From Campylobacter blaseri (GTDB lineage: Bacteria > Campylobacterota > Campylobacteria > Campylobacterales > Campylobacteraceae), in NCBI RefSeq assembly GCF_013201895.1, contig NZ_CP053841.1:992001-1056000 (forward strand): a stretch of DNA of 64,000 bases, written 5' to 3'. Shown piece by piece: positions 26,207 through 34,717 of this stretch. The first letter of the stretch is position 1; the number at the start of each line of letters is the position of its first letter. A model generated the notes under the pieces. That model was not told the origin of the DNA. It worked only from the letters and a program-made list of their open reading frames with translations, and ran no database searches. The translations under genes were made by a program, and so were the position numbers.

Positions 26207-26671
26207 GTGAAAAAAATTATTTTATCAAGTTTAATGTTGGCAGGTATTTTACAAGCCCAAGTTATGGAAGTATATAAATCCCCTGATTGTGGATGTTGCT
26301 CACAATGGGAAAAGGTTATGAACAAAAACGGCTTTGAAACTAAAGAAATTTTGGAAGATAATATAATATCAGTAAAAGAAAAATTTAAAGTTCCACTAGA
26401 ACTATCTTCTTGCCATACTGCTATAATTGATGGCTATGTTGTAGAAGGACATGTTCCAGCACAAGAGATTAAAATTTTACTTAAAAACAGACCAAAAGAT
26501 GTTATAGGCATAAGTGCACCAGGAATGCCTCTTGAAAGCCCTGGTATGGAGCAAGGAAGCTTTCCAGAGACTTATAATATTGTAGCTTTTAAAACTGATG
26601 GCTCTAGCGAAATTATAGCTACATACATTGGTAGTAAAAAGATAAATTATTTTGTACGTAAGCTAAAATAA
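26207..26671 (+). CDS. DUF411 periplasmic metal-binding protein, copy 2
   Basis: 154 aa. It is a close paralogue of the 23088 gene: the same signal-peptide type, the same CGCCSQWE and ELSSCHTAIIDG cores, and the same GISAPGMPLESPGMEQGS stretch. It has an extra C-terminal NYFVRKLK tail created by loss of the early stop. The start has AAAGG upstream in the same arrangement as copy 1. The two copies flank glnS, as if glnS had been inserted between, or the unit duplicated around, it. Confidence 0.8.
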   Translation: MKKIILSSLMLAGILQAQVMEVYKSPDCGCCSQWEKVMNKNGFETKEILEDNIISVKEKFKVPLELSSCHTAIIDGYVVEGHVPAQEIKILLKNRPKDVIGISAPGMPLESPGMEQGSFPETYNIVAFKTDGSSEIIATYIGSKKINYFVRKLK

Positions 26672-27776
26672 TTTATGAATTATGGTTTTATGTTTAACAT
26701 CTCTTTTAACCAAAACTATTTTAAATCATCCTTGCTTGGTTTTAGTATTTCTGATATAAGCCTTATCGTGTCTTCAGTCTTTTTAAATTCATGTTTTTTC
26801 ATACATCAGAAAAATATAAACCTTACTACATAAATTTGATGCTATTTGCAGGAATTATCCATTATTTTATTTTAAATATGTTACACTTCATTTCATATGT
26901 CTTATATTGTAAATTTTTGTAAAGATATAAAATAATATTACCAATTTTGCAGTATAATCTCCTGGCATTCATCAGTAGCTAGAAATAACCCTTTTACTTT
27001 TTGTATCTTTTGCAAAACAGGATAGTTCTTTCTTAGTTTTCCCAAAATGCTTTTTTAATATCTATGACTATATTATGAAAAACGTATTTTAATGCTATTG
27101 TATATTTATAATTTTACTTATAAACATACATACCTGTTTGTGTAGTTTCAATTATCTCTTTATTTTAAAATATTGTAATATTTCAATAATATTTAATATT
27201 ACAATATTCCCTATTAATCTATGTTTATAAAAGGATAAATGTAGCCCCATAATACTCTTTACAATTTAATATACTAGCTTTTATAAATTTTTGTTTTATA
27301 ATTATCTAGCTATTCTTATAAACTTTGCAAAAAACATGTTCTTTTTTTATTTAGGTCAATATTTTTTACAGTTAAAAATTTATATTTTCTCTTAAACCTC
27401 TTGAATCTTTTAAAATATATTAAAAATAAAAACATAAACTATTTTTTACGATTAAAGATATCTTTTAATCGTAAACTCTTCTACTGGCTGAAATATCTAA
27501 TTAAAAAGATCTCCAACATAAAAAATATAGCTTTACAAATTTTGTTTCAATATTTGCTAGAAGCTAGTTAATCTAGACATAATAGTTCTCTTTTTAAGAG
27601 TATATTTTAAACAATATTTTTAATTTTAATAAAATAACCCTAAATATACCCTGCTGCATATTCTATATTTTATTAAATGATATTGGATAAAATAAAGAAA
27701 TAGAATCGATAAAATTCTATACTAAAATTTTTTAAATAGATTCAAAAAGGTTATATTAAATTCGGCCAAATTCTTA
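26672..27776. other. 1.1-kb gene-poor AT-rich region with gene remnants
   Basis: No intact gene is visible. On the minus strand, 26716-26802 encodes a 28-aa stretch opening MKKHEFKKTEDTIRLISE, and about 26943-27045 encodes an open tail including KLRKNYPVLQKIQKVKGLF and ending IILQNW. Both look like pieces of decayed genes, possibly of a mobile element, but neither is identified. This is the chromosomal side of the left island junction. Confidence 0.4.
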
Positions 27777-27799
27777 ATTGGTGGAGGTGTGGGGTCGAA
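27777..27799. repeat. Left attachment site: partial copy of the tmRNA 3' end
   Basis: ATTGGTGGAGGTGTG (27777-27791) is identical to 39517-39531, the 3' terminus of ssrA including the complement of CCA. The next bases (GGGTCGAA versus CGGGATCGAA) continue the likeness with two small gaps. The same orientation as ssrA and an integrase at the far end fit attL/attR created by site-specific insertion. Confidence 0.75.
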
Positions 27800-28464
27800 T
27801 TATACTTATATAAGCCCTAAAAATGGTACTTTAAGCTTATAAAAATTTTACTATACCCTTAATTTAACCCTTAATACCTTTTTTATATTTATATAATTTT
27901 ATAATATTTTAATATGTATAAAAATTATAATAACTCCACTACATGGCTTGTTTATAAGGATAATTTTAATACTTCATGCTGCTATATTTAAAAATAGTAT
28001 TCAAAGTGCAGATTTAATAAATAGTATTCCAACTATGGAAGAAATAAAATAAGCAGTGTAATTGATTTTGTATATAGTTTAATATATACAAAATCATACA
28101 TTTTAAAAATTTTTCTTAAATTTATGATTGTTTTATATTTTTTAAACTTTTTATGTTATAATGTTCACATATTATTGCTTTCCATATATGGTTATATGTT
28201 TGGTTTTGTTTATTTCAAAACTTTAACTATCTTCCATAAATAATAAAACTTTAATTTTACAATTGTTTGATATTTTAGTAATTACACTACTAAATAAAAG
28301 TGGATACTTTCAAGCTAAAAAAATAATTTACAAACTTTTTTTGAGTGATACTATGAAATAGTATAGGTCTCATTATGCAATGACAAACCTATAATTCAAC
28401 TAAACGACAACTAACATAAAATTAACTTGCTATAAAAATAAATAAATTTAAAAAGGAGTAAAAA
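27800..28464. other. Gene-free left part of the island
   Basis: About 660 AT-rich bases hold no open frame of note. Around 28345-28400 the sequence becomes less monotonous (ATACTATGAAATAGTATAGG, a short palindrome) ahead of the three-gene operon, so its promoter is likely in 28330-28450. Confidence 0.4.
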
Positions 28465-28749
28465 ATGGAAAAAGTTAGAGAATGGGATTATGTTATGACT
28501 GGTGATGAGCTTGAATTTATGTTTGAGCAAATAAAAGGAACTTATAACAGTTATACTTGGGAGTTATTCAGAAGAGGTCTTGAAGATATTCATAGCGACA
28601 AAGATTTTAAAGAACTAAAACAACTTCGTGAAAAGATTTTTGAAGATAAAACCAAAACTAAGGAATATTGGGAAAATGAAATGAATGAAATTCTTAAAAA
28701 AATAGATGCTAAATATGAGAAATACTTAGAAGAAGAACCAAAAAGATAA
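28465..28749 (+). CDS. Unknown 94-aa protein, tandem copy 1
   Basis: A charged, helical, cytoplasmic protein with no signal or membrane segment. It begins MEKVREWDYVMTGDELEFMF and carries the central GLEDIHSDKDFKELKQL. AAAAGGAG lies directly upstream. Its neighbour 28 bases downstream is a copy with 80 of 94 identical residues. Of the 14 differences, 12 fall in the first 36 residues, so the C-terminal 58 are almost unchanged. No family is recognised. Confidence 0.6.
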   Translation: MEKVREWDYVMTGDELEFMFEQIKGTYNSYTWELFRRGLEDIHSDKDFKELKQLREKIFEDKTKTKEYWENEMNEILKKIDAKYEKYLEEEPKR

Positions 28750-28777
28750 AAATTAAAACAAAGAGAAAGGATGAAAA

Positions 28778-29062
28778 ATGGAAAAAGTTATAGAATGGGA
28801 TTATACTATGACTGGTGATGAGTTTGAATCAATGCTTGAGCGAGTAAAAGGAACATATGATATGTATAGTTGGGAATTATATAAAAGAGGTCTTGAAGAT
28901 ATTCATAGTGACAAAGATTTTAAAGAACTAAAACAACTTCGCAAAAAGATTTTTGAAGATAAGACTAAAACTAAGGAATATTGGGAAAATGCAATGAATG
29001 AAATTCTTAAAAAAATAGATGCTAAATATGAGAAATACCTAGAAGAAGAACCAAAAAGATAA
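28778..29062 (+). CDS. Unknown 94-aa protein, tandem copy 2
   Basis: Paralogue of the preceding gene (same length and ends, N-terminal third diverged: MEKVIEWDYTMTGDEFESML). GAAAGGATG lies upstream. The two copies plus the 167-aa gene form one operon with gaps of 28 and 35 bases. Recent duplication or gene conversion of the 3' two-thirds would explain the pattern. Its function is unknown. Confidence 0.6.
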   Translation: MEKVIEWDYTMTGDEFESMLERVKGTYDMYSWELYKRGLEDIHSDKDFKELKQLRKKIFEDKTKTKEYWENAMNEILKKIDAKYEKYLEEEPKR

Positions 29063-29097
29063 ATAAGTAAAATAACAAAAATAAAAGGAGAATAGAG

Positions 29098-29601
29098 ATG
29101 TTAGATTGGGATAATTTTGATCCATTTACAATGATAGAGCCAGAGTGGGTTGAAATAAACTGGCAAATATTTAGAGATTGTTTAGCACCACAAACATATA
29201 AAGAGATAAGACATGCAACAAGCAATCCATTACTTATGGAAGAGCTTAATGGAGAGCAAGGAGAAGTAACAAATTATAGATTAGCAATATTAATGAGATG
29301 GTGCAGAGCATTACAATTAGCAGGCTTTGAAGATGATATAAAATCATTAACTTCAATGGAGTTACTTACAGCAATGCAGTGGCAAGAAGAGTTAGAGATA
29401 AGTAAAGCCTTTTGGACTTTAACAGCAAAACAGATGAGAGATATGGGAAATACAGATTTAGAAATTTTAAAAGCATTAAATATAGATTTATATGAAATGT
29501 ATTTTAAGGTAAGAAGAGAATGGAATATACCAGATGAAGATAGACCAGCAAAATCGCCATATAATTTAGAATATTTAAGAGAAAAAGTATTGATAGCTTA
29601 A
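29098..29601 (+). CDS. Unknown 167-aa tryptophan-rich cytoplasmic protein
   Basis: Starts MLDWDNFDPFTMIEPEWVEI behind AAAGGAG. It has many Trp and acidic residues, no membrane segment and mixed helices (AILMRWCRALQLAGFEDD, AKQMRDMGNTDLEILKALNI). No known domain is recognised. Being last in an operon with the 94-aa pair, it may act with them as a cargo unit of the island. An intact reading frame amid decayed neighbours suggests it is still selected. Confidence 0.6.
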   Translation: MLDWDNFDPFTMIEPEWVEINWQIFRDCLAPQTYKEIRHATSNPLLMEELNGEQGEVTNYRLAILMRWCRALQLAGFEDDIKSLTSMELLTAMQWQEELEISKAFWTLTAKQMRDMGNTDLEILKALNIDLYEMYFKVRREWNIPDEDRPAKSPYNLEYLREKVLIA

Positions 29602-29879
29602 TTATAAACAACCTAAATTAATTTTAGTGACACCAAATAGTAAAATAGGAATTTTAATATAACATAAACTTATATAATTAAGGATCACAAATAAAATGAT
29701 AAAAATGATTTTGAATTAGATACACCTCCATCAACTACAAAATAGAGTATTAATTAAATATAAAAGTAAGAATATAAAATAAATTGGATACTATGGTATG
29801 AAATTTATGGTTTTATGCATTGCTTTTATTACAAAAGAGAAATCACAAAAACAGCTTGTGAAAAATAAAGGAGTTAAGA

Positions 29880-30818
29880 ATGATAGATTTTTCAGATTGC
29901 ACTATAAAATATACCAAAATTTATGATGGATTAAATGGGAAAAAACTTGCTATTTTTTACAAAGATGAACTATATATGCTTAAATTTCCAAAAGATAATC
30001 ACATAACAGGTGGTTATGCAAGTAGTACTATCAACGAACATATCTCCTCTAAAATTTTTAAATCCCTGGGCTTTGAAACGCAAGATACCATACTTGGATA
30101 TTATGATGATAAAGTTGTTGTAGCTTGTAAAGATTTTGAAATAGGCAGAAATAGGCTTTTTAACTTTGGTAAAATAAAAAACTCTGTTTTAAGTGTTAGT
30201 GGCAGTAGCTTTAGTGATACAGATCTTGATGAAACTTTAAAAATAATCGATGAGCAAAAATTAATTGACAAAGATAGATTAAAAGAGTTTTATTGGGATA
30301 TGTTTATAGCAGATACATTTATAGCAAATTTTAATAGACATAATGAAAACTGGGGGATTTTAGTAAATGAGCAAAATGATACTTGTAAAATTGCTCCTAT
30401 TTATGATTGTGGCTCAAGCTTATATCCAAAACTAAATAATCAAGATATACAAAAGTATTTATCTCATAAAGGAAGTTTTAATGATTTAATTCTAAATCAA
30501 ACAACTTCTGCAGTAACAAGATTTGGAAAAAAGACAAATCCACAAAATTTTCTTTTTAGCAATTTAAATAATGATATTTTAATGTCATTAAAAAAGATAA
30601 ATTTAAATATAAATTTAGAAAAAATAAATAGAATAATAGATGAAATTGAAATTATAAGCTCTGATAGAAAAGAATTTTATAAGAAAGTCATAAAAGAGAG
30701 AAAAGAAATAATTCTAGATGTTGCATATGAAAAATATCTATCTAATGCAAAAAATATTTATGACGATGAAAAATCATTATTTATATCAAAAGAAATTATG
30801 AAAAAATCAAAAATATAA
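29880..30818 (+). CDS. HipA/CtkA-like serine/threonine kinase
   Basis: 312 aa. It contains the HipA-type kinase elements: Lys35 (LYMLKFPKD), Glu53 (NEHIS), a phosphate-binding-like SVSGSSFSD (106-113), the catalytic DTFIANFNRHNENWGI (145-160) with N/R/H/N of the family, and the metal-binding IYDCGSSL (174-181). It lacks the HipA N-terminal domain and has no HipB-like antitoxin beside it. That single-gene layout and size resemble CtkA of Helicobacter pylori, a secreted pro-inflammatory kinase. A toxin or phage-defence role is equally possible. Confidence 0.75.
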   Translation: MIDFSDCTIKYTKIYDGLNGKKLAIFYKDELYMLKFPKDNHITGGYASSTINEHISSKIFKSLGFETQDTILGYYDDKVVVACKDFEIGRNRLFNFGKIKNSVLSVSGSSFSDTDLDETLKIIDEQKLIDKDRLKEFYWDMFIADTFIANFNRHNENWGILVNEQNDTCKIAPIYDCGSSLYPKLNNQDIQKYLSHKGSFNDLILNQTTSAVTRFGKKTNPQNFLFSNLNNDILMSLKKINLNINLEKINRIIDEIEIISSDRKEFYKKVIKERKEIILDVAYEKYLSNAKNIYDDEKSLFISKEIMKKSKI

Positions 30819-31048
30819 AGTAAGAAAAAATGACCAGTAAAAACAAAGATATAGAAAGATAATTATAAGCAATAAAAGGAGAAATAATATCGTGAAAGAA
30901 AAATTTTATTATTGTAATTGATTTTGAAAAGTATACAGATTAAAAGGAATTTAAAGACACATTTATAAAATAAACAACTTAGATGAAGCAATTAAATTAA
31001 AAGATATAGCTAAAAAACAACCAATAAATAACTTTTAAAAAATTATAA
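30819..31048. other. Remnant sequence after the kinase gene
   Basis: No full gene. A GTG at 30892 behind AAAGGAG opens KEKFYYCN then stops. Downstream in another frame INNLDEAIKLKDIAKKQPIN reads well. Together they look like a small gene broken by stops and frameshifts. Confidence 0.35.
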
Positions 31049-31085
31049 AAATGTTTATTACCTTTTTAAAAGGCAATAAACATTT
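31049..31085. terminator. Bidirectional terminator hairpin
   Basis: AAATGTTTATTACCTTTT and AAAAGGCAATAAACATTT pair over 18 positions with one mismatch between the convergent kinase unit and the small membrane-protein unit. T runs flank it on either strand. Confidence 0.65.
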
Positions 31086-31094
31086 ATTGTTTAA

Positions 31095-31277
31095 TTATTT
31101 ATATTCGTTGCTAAAAAAAATGAAATATAAAACTATAGCTGTGCCACCTACCCAGGAAATACCATTTATTGTTGCAAATGGGTTATAAAATTGAAACCCT
31201 ACAAGAATAAAAAATAAAATATATGATGTAAGAAAACATATACCAGGAACAAACAATTTTTCTAATTTTATAAACAT
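31095..31277 (-). CDS. Small membrane protein of unknown function
   Basis: 60 aa from ATG 31277, chosen over the in-frame TTG at 31283 because AAAGGA lies six bases upstream of the ATG. Two hydrophobic segments (about 10-30 and 37-55) are present. The gene follows another small membrane protein gene by 14 bases and ends at a strong hairpin. No family is recognised. Confidence 0.4.
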   Translation of the reverse strand: MFIKLEKLFVPGICFLTSYILFFILVGFQFYNPFATINGISWVGGTAIVLYFIFFSNEYK

Positions 31278-31291
31278 AACCAATCCTTTCT

Positions 31292-31480
31292 TTAAAATTT
31301 AATTTGTTTATTATTTTTATCAATTAAATAAAGGAATAAAGAAAAAAATAACAATGATAAAAATAAGAATCTTAATATGTTGTTATTATAAAATTCTTTA
31401 AAAAAAATACATAATACAATATAAATATTTAACAATGTTGTATTTAGGTAAAGTATTTTATTAAGCTTTTTAAAATTCAT
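31292..31480 (-). CDS. Small membrane protein of unknown function
   Basis: 62 aa. Two hydrophobic stretches (about 11-29 and 36-53) end in a basic tail (DKNNKQIKF). AAAGGATAG is upstream. It forms a two-gene unit with the following small membrane protein. The low-complexity AT-rich composition means chance cannot be excluded. Confidence 0.4.
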   Translation of the reverse strand: MNFKKLNKILYLNTTLLNIYIVLCIFFKEFYNNNILRFLFLSLLFFSLFLYLIDKNNKQIKF

Positions 31481-31612
31481 TGCTACTATCCTTTAGAACC
31501 ATAAAGTCGTTAGTATTTGTATAATTAATTATACAATAATATTAAAATTTTAACCATCTTATCCAAAGGTAGTTTTTTATATAATATTTTATATATTTAT
31601 TTAGGAAAAGAA

Positions 31613-32524
31613 ATGAAAACAAAATTGTCTATTAAAGAGCAGATAGAACATATGAAAGCACAAGGTATAAAATTTACTGATGACTTATGTTCGGAGCTAG
31701 AAGCCGAAAAATTCTTAGAAAATAGTAATTATTTTTTTAAAGTAAAATCTTTTGCAAAAAATTATGAAAAAGTTAATGGACAATATAAAAATTTAGAATT
31801 TGAATATTTGAGAAAATTTAGTATTTTAGATACTATTTTAAAAAATATTATTCTTGAAATTTCTCTATTATGTGAACATTTACTAAAAACCAAGCTGTGT
31901 TATCAATCAAGCATTAATAGTGATGATGATGGGTATGAGATAGTAAAAGATTATTTAAATAATAATATACCAAAAACGATACTTTTATATAATGAAGGCA
32001 AAATTCATTATTATTCTAAAGCTATGTTGGATAAATATAGAAATAATATGCCTATTTGGGTATTTATAGAAATATTAACTTTTGGAGAATTAATTAAATT
32101 TTATGATTATTATACAAAAAAATACCATATACAAAGTAGAGATAGAATTAATATATTTGACTTATACACAATAAAAAGTATTAGAAATATATCAGCACAT
32201 AATATTTGTATATTACATACTTTTACAATGCCTTATATAGATAATTTTAGATTTTCATTTAGGCTTAAAAGTTTATTGGATAATAAAAATCTTATTTCAA
32301 GAACATCTAATCAAATTAAAATACCTATTATTCATGATTTCTTATGTTTATTATATATTTATAAAAATATTTGTAAATCAATAGAAACAAAAACTATGAT
32401 AAAAAATAAAATTGATTCTTTTTTTAACGAATGTGAAAAATACCCTGAATATTTTTGTAAAAATACAATTATAAAAAGCAGATATGAGTTTGTTAAAAAA
32501 TCAACCTCAATTATCTTAAGCTAA
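31613..32524 (+). CDS. Abi_2 family (AbiD/AbiF) HEPN abortive-infection protein
   Basis: 303 aa. The N-terminal SIKEQIEHMKAQGIKFTDD and FLENSNYFFKVKSF segments, the mid IWVFIEILTFGELIKFYDYY and the HEPN active-site pattern SIRNISAHN (R-x4-H, about residue 192) identify the Abi_2 family. HEPN proteins of this type are thought to be RNases that stop growth after phage infection. AAAAGAAATG precedes the start. Immediately downstream lies a small structured RNA with its own promoter and terminator, the arrangement expected for an RNA-antidote pair. Confidence 0.85.
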   Translation: MKTKLSIKEQIEHMKAQGIKFTDDLCSELEAEKFLENSNYFFKVKSFAKNYEKVNGQYKNLEFEYLRKFSILDTILKNIILEISLLCEHLLKTKLCYQSSINSDDDGYEIVKDYLNNNIPKTILLYNEGKIHYYSKAMLDKYRNNMPIWVFIEILTFGELIKFYDYYTKKYHIQSRDRINIFDLYTIKSIRNISAHNICILHTFTMPYIDNFRFSFRLKSLLDNKNLISRTSNQIKIPIIHDFLCLLYIYKNICKSIETKTMIKNKIDSFFNECEKYPEYFCKNTIIKSRYEFVKKSTSIILS

Positions 32525-32541
32525 TTGTAAAAAAAATTATG

Positions 32542-32547
32542 TATAAT
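32542..32547 (+). promoter_or_regulatory. -10 element of the Abi-associated small RNA
   Basis: TATAAT, preceded directly by TG, lies 18 bases after the abi stop codon and about eight bases before the first RNA hairpin. No strong -35 is seen, which is usual in Campylobacter. Confidence 0.5.
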
Positions 32548-32553
32548 TTTCAT

Positions 32554-32657
32554 ATGGATAAAAAATCATAAAAGATTTTTATAGTCGGCGTATGCCTTGA
32601 CAAGTTTTCAAATAGTAGCCAATGCTGTTGTATACAGTATTTGGCTACTTCTTTTTT
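32554..32657 (+). ncRNA. Structured small RNA downstream of the Abi_2 gene
   Basis: About 104 nt with three successive hairpins: AAAAATC/GATTTTT (32558-32582), GTC-GGC-gtat-GCC-tt-GAC (32584-32601), and a long terminator stem at 32614-32649 ending in six T. Composition is far less AT-skewed than the flanks, and no open frame fits. A conserved AbiF-associated RNA motif has been described next to Abi_2 genes; this is a candidate member or analogue. A role as antitoxin or guide-like ligand of the HEPN protein is inference. Confidence 0.65.
32614..32657 (+). terminator. Intrinsic terminator of the small RNA
   Basis: AGTAGCCAA (32614-32622) pairs with TTGGCTACT (32641-32649). Inside it CTGT pairs with ACAG. 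TCTTTTTT follows. Confidence 0.8.
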
Positions 32658-32935
32658 AAAATATTCCGAATTCTCTATACTATTGATTCTTTCTTGAATT
32701 CATGATAACATACTTTAAAATTTAAAAATTAGTATTAAAAATAATACTTTCCATAATAGCATTAAAGCAATAGGAGTAAAATATAGAAACTATAATGTCT
32801 TAAATAACGATTGTTTTGCAACAACATATATTAATTAAAAATTAAAGATTTGACTATCTAATTTTCTCTATATATTGTTTTATTTTCAAAATTAATGTCT
32901 TTATTCGCTATTCTTTTCTTGATTTTATATTATTA
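32658..32935. other. Remnant-bearing gap between the small RNA and the relaxase region
   Basis: No intact gene. On the plus strand 32719-32838 is open without a start codon and reads like a protein C-terminus (NTFHNSIKAIGVKYRNYNVL, then NNDCFATTYIN). It cannot be identified. Confidence 0.35.
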
Positions 32936-33049
32936 TTATAAATAATATTTTTTCTTTAAATATATTTTTTGTCCACTATTTTTAATTTTATCTTTTTCTC
33001 TGTATTTATAATAATTTTCATCTTTTATTATTTCGTATTTTGGTTGCAT
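32936..33049 (-). CDS. Candidate 37-aa protein behind the relaxase
   Basis: MQPKYEIIKDENYYKYREKD continues 17 more residues to a stop. AAAGGA lies four bases before the ATG and the frame begins 17 bases after the relaxase stop. Highly charged; no family is recognised. It may be a real small gene or a leftover of the mobilisation operon. Confidence 0.3.
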   Translation of the reverse strand: MQPKYEIIKDENYYKYREKDKIKNSGQKIYLKKKYYL

Positions 33050-33066
33050 AAATTCCTTTAAAGGAC

Positions 33067-34126
33067 TTAATTTTTTTCAGCTCTGTTCTCAATTGACACA
33101 TCCCATATTTTTTTATAAACTTTCTTGTCTATAACTTGAATATATTCTCTTCCATCTTTTTTATATTTTTTCTTCTCTTTTACAACAACTGGTTCTTCAT
33201 CAATTATTGCAAATCTACAATACTCATCTTTTTGTACATTATTTTTTTCAATAACTTCTTTTAAATTATTACTCCAAATTATTACATCTTTTCCTTTACT
33301 AGTTCTATATTTAACAAAATAACCAATAGACTTTTTTTATCAAAATTATAATTTGCTTCACCAAAATCAATTACTCTATAATGATGTGCTTTGTGTGTTT
33401 TTTTCTTATAATATGTTTCATTTTTTATATAAATATTTTGTTCCAATTCATTCCCGGTTTCAATATTTATTTTTTCTAATAGTTGCAGTTGCCTCTATAT
33501 TTAATTTTCTTAATTCAATAGCAAAATTTTTTCTTAATTCATTCAAGTCAGCTTTTTTAATATTTACTCTTTTACCATTTTTATTTACTGATTTTAAACA
33601 TAAATGACAATGTGGGTTATCTGTATCATTATGCATTGCTATAACAAAATAATTATCAGGGTATTTCTTTTTAATTGTATTTATTGCTGCAATTCTAATT
33701 TTATTAACTGGAGCAAGACTGTGCTCCTTCATAGAAAATACTATATTATATGTTTCTCTTTTTTCTTTTTGTCTAAAATTTATAATTTCATTTTGTGTAG
33801 GAATTTTATATACACTATTAAAATTTTTACAAGCATCTTTTATTTCATCTTTATTTGAATATAAATTATAATCACTATCTACTAATTCTATATTTCCTTG
33901 CCTGCTAATATAATTTATATGAGATTTTAAAAGATTAAAATTTTTACTAGAACTTGTAATTTTTATGACAACTTCATTGTTGGTTTTATTTCTACTCGCT
34001 CTTAAAAATTTTGAATAATTTGAATTATTTTTAAATGCAAATGTGCTATTTTGTTTTTGGTGAAATATTTCAAAAACTTTTCTTGCTTTCCATTCATCTT
34101 CAAAATTATATTTTTTTTCAATTTAA
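33067..34126 (-). pseudogene. Broken MOB relaxase (mobilisation protein)
   Basis: Minus-strand frames joined end to end give a relaxase: VIKITSSSKNFNLLKSHINY and ISRQGNIEL near the N-terminus, the metal-binding motif AMHNDTDNPHCHLCLK (H-x-D-x4-H-x-H type), then KKKTHKAHHYRVIDFGEANY and GYFVKYRTSKGKDVIIW. At least two frameshifts separate these (near 33460 and 33330). The first segment runs back to the mobC stop with no ATG; a TTG is out of frame across an A8 tract at its 5' end. The enzyme would nick oriT and pilot the strand. It is inactive unless slippage rescues it. Confidence 0.75.
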
Positions 34127-34127
34127 T

Positions 34128-34676
34128 TTATTTCCTTTTTTGAACTCTGTAGTTCACATTTTCCATTTCTCTATTTAATTTATATAAAATTTCTTTTATG
34201 GTTTTTAAATCCGAACTAAATTTTTCATAATTTATATCAAAATTATATTTATTTGTTTCAATTGCATTTTTTAATATAGTGTTAATATTTCTACCCAATA
34301 CATTTATATCATTAACTGCATCATTTAGACTTTTCATTTCTATATTTGTAAAAAATTTATCATTATAAATTGTATTTAGAAGTCTAAATTTTATTTCAGA
34401 TGTAATAAAACTAAATCCATGTTCAGCTCTTTTTTTATCTAAAAATTCTTTTTCTTTATCGAATAAATATATTCTATATTCATGTTCATTTTTTAGAGTA
34501 AAAAAATTAAAATCTAACAAATCTTCATTTTTATTTTCAAAAAAATTTAACAAAATAATATTAATAATTTCATTTTTTGTAACATTATTATTTTTTGATA
34601 GTTCACTTATTTTTTCATCAATATTTTCTTTAATTCTTATTGTTAATCTATTTTTATTTTTGATCATTTTTTTCAA
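34128..34676 (-). CDS. MobC-like mobilisation accessory / oriT-binding protein
   Basis: 182 aa. The N-terminal third (RLTIRIKENIDEKISELSKN, then NVTKNEIINIILLNFF) is a ribbon-helix-helix DNA-binding module. The C-terminal half carries the MobC-type helix MKSLNDAVNDINVLGRNINT, the segment that in MobC/TraJ-like proteins aids the relaxase at oriT. It lies between oriT and the broken relaxase and is intact. Confidence 0.65.
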   Translation of the reverse strand: MKKMIKNKNRLTIRIKENIDEKISELSKNNNVTKNEIINIILLNFFENKNEDLLDFNFFTLKNEHEYRIYLFDKEKEFLDKKRAEHGFSFITSEIKFRLLNTIYNDKFFTNIEMKSLNDAVNDINVLGRNINTILKNAIETNKYNFDINYEKFSSDLKTIKEILYKLNREMENVNYRVQKRK

Positions 34677-34717
34677 TATACCCTTTTAAAAATACTATGA
34701 GCCTCGCAGAGAAACAC

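Noticed and set aside
27777-27799. 3' end of a tRNA gene
   Set aside because: It has a tRNA-like acceptor and T-loop look, but nothing upstream folds into a tRNA; identity to the ssrA end explains it better.
26672-28464. CRISPR array or repeat cluster in the long gene-free stretch
   Set aside because: Short AT-rich words recur, but there is no regular repeat-spacer pattern.
29798-29880. Small frame ahead of the kinase as a HipB-like antitoxin
   Set aside because: It starts MKFMVLCIAFITKEK without a ribosome-binding site, has no helix-turn-helix and runs into the kinase gene in another frame.
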